Shown in pieces: positions 5,907 to 7,642 of a stretch of 7,642 nt of DNA. Position 1 is the first letter of the stretch. Each line of letters starts with the position of its first letter. The notes beneath the pieces were generated by a model. It worked only from the letters and a program-made list of their open reading frames with translations. It ran no database searches and was not told the origin of the DNA. This DNA is from Candidatus Aegiribacteria sp. (GTDB lineage Bacteria; Fermentibacterota; Fermentibacteria; Fermentibacterales; JCC-6): contig DAOWJX010000306.1 in assembly GCA_030640155.1 (NCBI GenBank), positions 1 through 7,642 on the forward strand. The letters are read 5' to 3'. The position numbers and the translations under genes are program-made.

Positions 5907-5940
5907 TAGGGGACATGCAGGCTCTGCTGCGTGTCCCCTA
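5907..5940. repeat. Strong isolated 14-bp hairpin, possible terminator or REP-like palindrome
   Basis: TAGGGGACA (5907-5915) pairs with TGTCCCCTA (5932-5940), and the stem continues inward as TGCAG with CTGCG (one G-T pair) to a 6-base loop, making 14 pairs without bulges. It lies 34 bases past the stop of the C25 peptidase gene and directly upstream of the rpsD promoter. On the minus strand it is followed by CTCCTTGACG, not a T-run, so it is a poor intrinsic terminator. The GGGGACA...TGTCCCC ends recall palindromes of the REP kind, which is inference from pattern memory. Confidence 0.55.
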
Positions 5941-5973
5941 TTAACTTGGCTCGTTGCATGCCCCCATATGCTG

Positions 5974-7642
5974 CTATCTGATGACCACGCAGGATCGAAC
6001 CGCGGTTTCTCCTTCTGAGGTTAGCCTGAGAAGGTAGATCCCACCTGGAATAGGTGATCCGTTTGTATTGTCACCAGCCCATGTAACGGAATGCGTACCG
6101 GAGAGATGCTCCCCGGAAGCCAGATTCCGCACAATCCTTCCTGAAACATCGTAAACATCAAGTGATGCCGTTCCGGAGGAGGCAAGAGTGTAAGTAAATA
6201 CTGAGGATACGGTTAACGGGTTCGGGCTTGGAGCGGCAAGCGAGAAGTTATACACAGCACCAGGTCCATCCTCTATTCCAGTAGCTACAAATGCTGAGCC
6301 CACGTAAGGATAACGGTTATGGAATGTACAGGTAATCGTGACATCATCAGAAGTCGGAATAGTCGGTATTTCAAGCGTCGCGAGACCTGAAGCATCAGTG
6401 TAACCGCTTTGAAGCAGAACGGTATCCTGTACTATACCGACCAGTACACCCTCGACTGGAGAGCCAGTCGCTGTCACGGTCACATCAAAGGGTCCGGTCT
6501 GTATGTTCTCCAGGTGATCCACATCAAGATAGACAAGCGGTGAGGTTTCAGTAAATATATCGAATTCGGGACAACCGAAAATCATATGCATATGGTTACT
6601 GTTGTAAGCTCCTGTACCGTAGTGCTCTTCTACTTTCATCTTGCCGTAATCAACAGCGGCTCCCATGTGCCAGAGGTTTTCCTCAAAGTAACCTCGGAAT
6701 GTGTTTATGGCCAGGGAATCGGTTTGTCCGAAAGGGCTGCCTGTTGTCGCGGCCATTATTCCTATAGCACCTTTCGGGCTGCCAATCTCACCCTCGCCCA
6801 TCCAGGCTTCAGCAAAGCAGTAGCCCGCATCAAACTGACCATTTGAACATGCTATTGAATTGATCCATGGAAGCATTCTCCCATTAGTCATAGCCTGGAC
6901 ATCGCTGATGTTTCCGCAAGCAGGAGCGCCCCAACCGGTCATGCTTCCATGACCAATAAAACTGACCAGTGATTTCCCTTCTTCAATCGAGTTGAAAACA
7001 TTCTCGGTGGTTGGATCCATACCGCCATCGTAACAGAAGTAATCAACAGTCATTCCGGCAGCCATGAAGATTTCTGCGTAGTCCCAGGAATGTTCCGGAT
7101 CGAGTGATCCTGTATCCCCAATGCTGATGGCTTTCTGAAACCAGCTCTGCAGTGGCTGATACGGGTCGTTCCCGTAATTGAATATCTTCGAAATAATGTA
7201 TGGAAGATCATCCATATCGGCACCGGTGATCCTTCCATAGTGAATGGAAGGAATACTGGTTCCCGTACCTATGACACCATAAAGATTATCAGCAGCATGA
7301 CCGCTGTAATAAGGCGTGGGAACTATGTTATGATCACCCATGATAAGAAGCCACTCGGGCGAACTTGGACTGTAGAAAACGTCTTCTATCCAGGTGTCAA
7401 TCTGTGATGCAGTACTTCCGATATCCGGTACAACACCGTACATGATCTGGTAACCCCTCTGGCGATTCCAGTCAATCAGATCCTGGGCATATCCGATGCT
7501 CTCCTCGGTACCGATTACCAGATACGTTCCGTCAACAGCATCACTTCCGTTCTTCTCAAATCCAAGAACCTTCTCGTAGATGGGCAGGAAACTCCTGGTA
7601 TAGCCCGTAAAAGGCCTGTATAGCTCGTTCTCGCCGATACCA
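5974..7642 (-). CDS. Secreted C25-family (gingipain-type) cysteine peptidase with FlgD-like C-terminal tail, N-terminus outside window
   Basis: The frame is open from the right edge to the TAG at 5974, giving the last 555 residues; the ATG at 7443 is internal, since coding sequence continues upstream of it. Numbered from the first visible residue, the catalytic domain covers about 40-365: MGDHNIVP (101-108); D118 in a SGHAADNLYG segment that aligns with the SDQVYG region of gingipain R; a YGR and KIFNYGNDP stretch; the catalytic histidine H231 in IGHGSMTGWG; and the catalytic cysteine C265 in IACSNGQFD. An Ig-like domain follows (about 368-441), with DASGLATLEIP resembling carboxypeptidase-regulatory folds. 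The final 85 residues (470-555) are a FlgD-like or type IX sorting-like module with PNP (473-475), YDVSGR (497-502) and PGGIYLLRL (532-540). It is probably exported and surface-attached or released. Full family members run to 1000 residues or more, so the propeptide and signal lie to the right. Confidence 0.9.
   Translation of the reverse strand, partial: GIGENELYRPFTGYTRSFLPIYEKVLGFEKNGSDAVDGTYLVIGTEESIGYAQDLIDWNRQRGYQIMYGVVPDIGSTASQIDTWIEDVFYSPSSPEWLLIMGDHNIVPTPYYSGHAADNLYGVIGTGTSIPSIHYGRITGADMDDLPYIISKIFNYGNDPYQPLQSWFQKAISIGDTGSLDPEHSWDYAEIFMAAGMTVDYFCYDGGMDPTTENVFNSIEEGKSLVSFIGHGSMTGWGAPACGNISDVQAMTNGRMLPWINSIACSNGQFDAGYCFAEAWMGEGEIGSPKGAIGIMAATTGSPFGQTDSLAINTFRGYFEENLWHMGAAVDYGKMKVEEHYGTGAYNSNHMHMIFGCPEFDIFTETSPLVYLDVDHLENIQTGPFDVTVTATGSPVEGVLVGIVQDTVLLQSGYTDASGLATLEIPTIPTSDDVTITCTFHNRYPYVGSAFVATGIEDGPGAVYNFSLAAPSPNPLTVSSVFTYTLASSGTASLDVYDVSGRIVRNLASGEHLSGTHSVTWAGDNTNGSPIPGGIYLLRLTSEGETAVRSCVVIR

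Noticed and set aside
5915..5944. A nine-codon plus-strand reading frame (MQALLRVPY) with AAGGAG 8 bases upstream, lying inside the 5907-5940 hairpin, like an attenuator leader peptide
   Set aside because: No plus-strand gene follows it; the next 1700 bases are the minus-strand peptidase. The match is probably chance.
7441..7443. ATG at 7443 as the start of the C25 peptidase
   Set aside because: Upstream codons to the window edge are open and encode peptidase-like sequence (for example TYLVIGTEE and DLIDWNRQRGYQI), so the gene begins outside the window.

Overview
The window looks like ordinary chromosome from a free-living, diderm bacterium of the FCB superphylum, probably an uncultivated candidate phylum of the Fermentibacterota / WOR-3 / Eisenbacteria kind. 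This placement is inference. It rests on a gingipain-type C25 peptidase carrying a FlgD-like / type IX-style C-terminal tail, two signal-peptidase-II lipoproteins, and a zinc-free 'C-minus' ribosomal protein S4. I see no tRNA, rRNA, CRISPR array, insertion sequence, integrase or phage gene.

Layout. (1) Positions 1-3706, minus strand, hold a tightly packed four-gene operon. In transcription order it runs: a diguanylate-cyclase-like GGDEF protein with an unusual C-terminal domain; a YtcJ-type amidohydrolase; nadC (quinolinate phosphoribosyltransferase); and coaX (type III pantothenate kinase, cut by the left window edge). Each gene overlaps the next by one base (TAATG) or four bases (ATGA, twice), so the four are almost certainly co-transcribed and translationally coupled. 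NadC and CoaX join NAD and coenzyme A synthesis in one unit; why a GGDEF protein and an amidohydrolase lead that unit is not obvious. (2) Positions 3707-3835 are a short divergent promoter region. (3) Positions 3836-5079, plus strand, encode two predicted lipoproteins. The first is a small NTF2/DUF4878-like protein. The second is extremely acidic and is built from two tandem copies of an approximately 85-residue beta-rich domain. (4) Positions 5091-5122 are a strong hairpin with T-runs on both sides, ending both the lipoprotein genes and the convergent rpsD. (5) Positions 5138-5746, minus strand, are rpsD (ribosomal protein S4), standing alone with a likely promoter and an approximately 120-nt leader that contains repeats and a hairpin. 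(6) Positions 5907-5940 are a strong isolated 14-bp hairpin. (7) Positions 5974-7642, minus strand, are the C-terminal 555 residues of a secreted C25-family cysteine peptidase whose start lies beyond the right edge.

No gap exceeds 300 bases; the longest is the 227-bp stretch between rpsD and the peptidase gene. Two gene starts are moved inward here because good Shine-Dalgarno sequences sit in front of internal start codons: the GGDEF gene at 3706 and the first lipoprotein at 3836 (GTG). Nothing in the window is a clear new system. The points most worth checking are the GGDEF protein with its PilZ-like tail coupled to cofactor genes, the duplicated acidic lipoprotein, the rpsD leader, and the 5907-5940 hairpin as a possible dispersed repeat.
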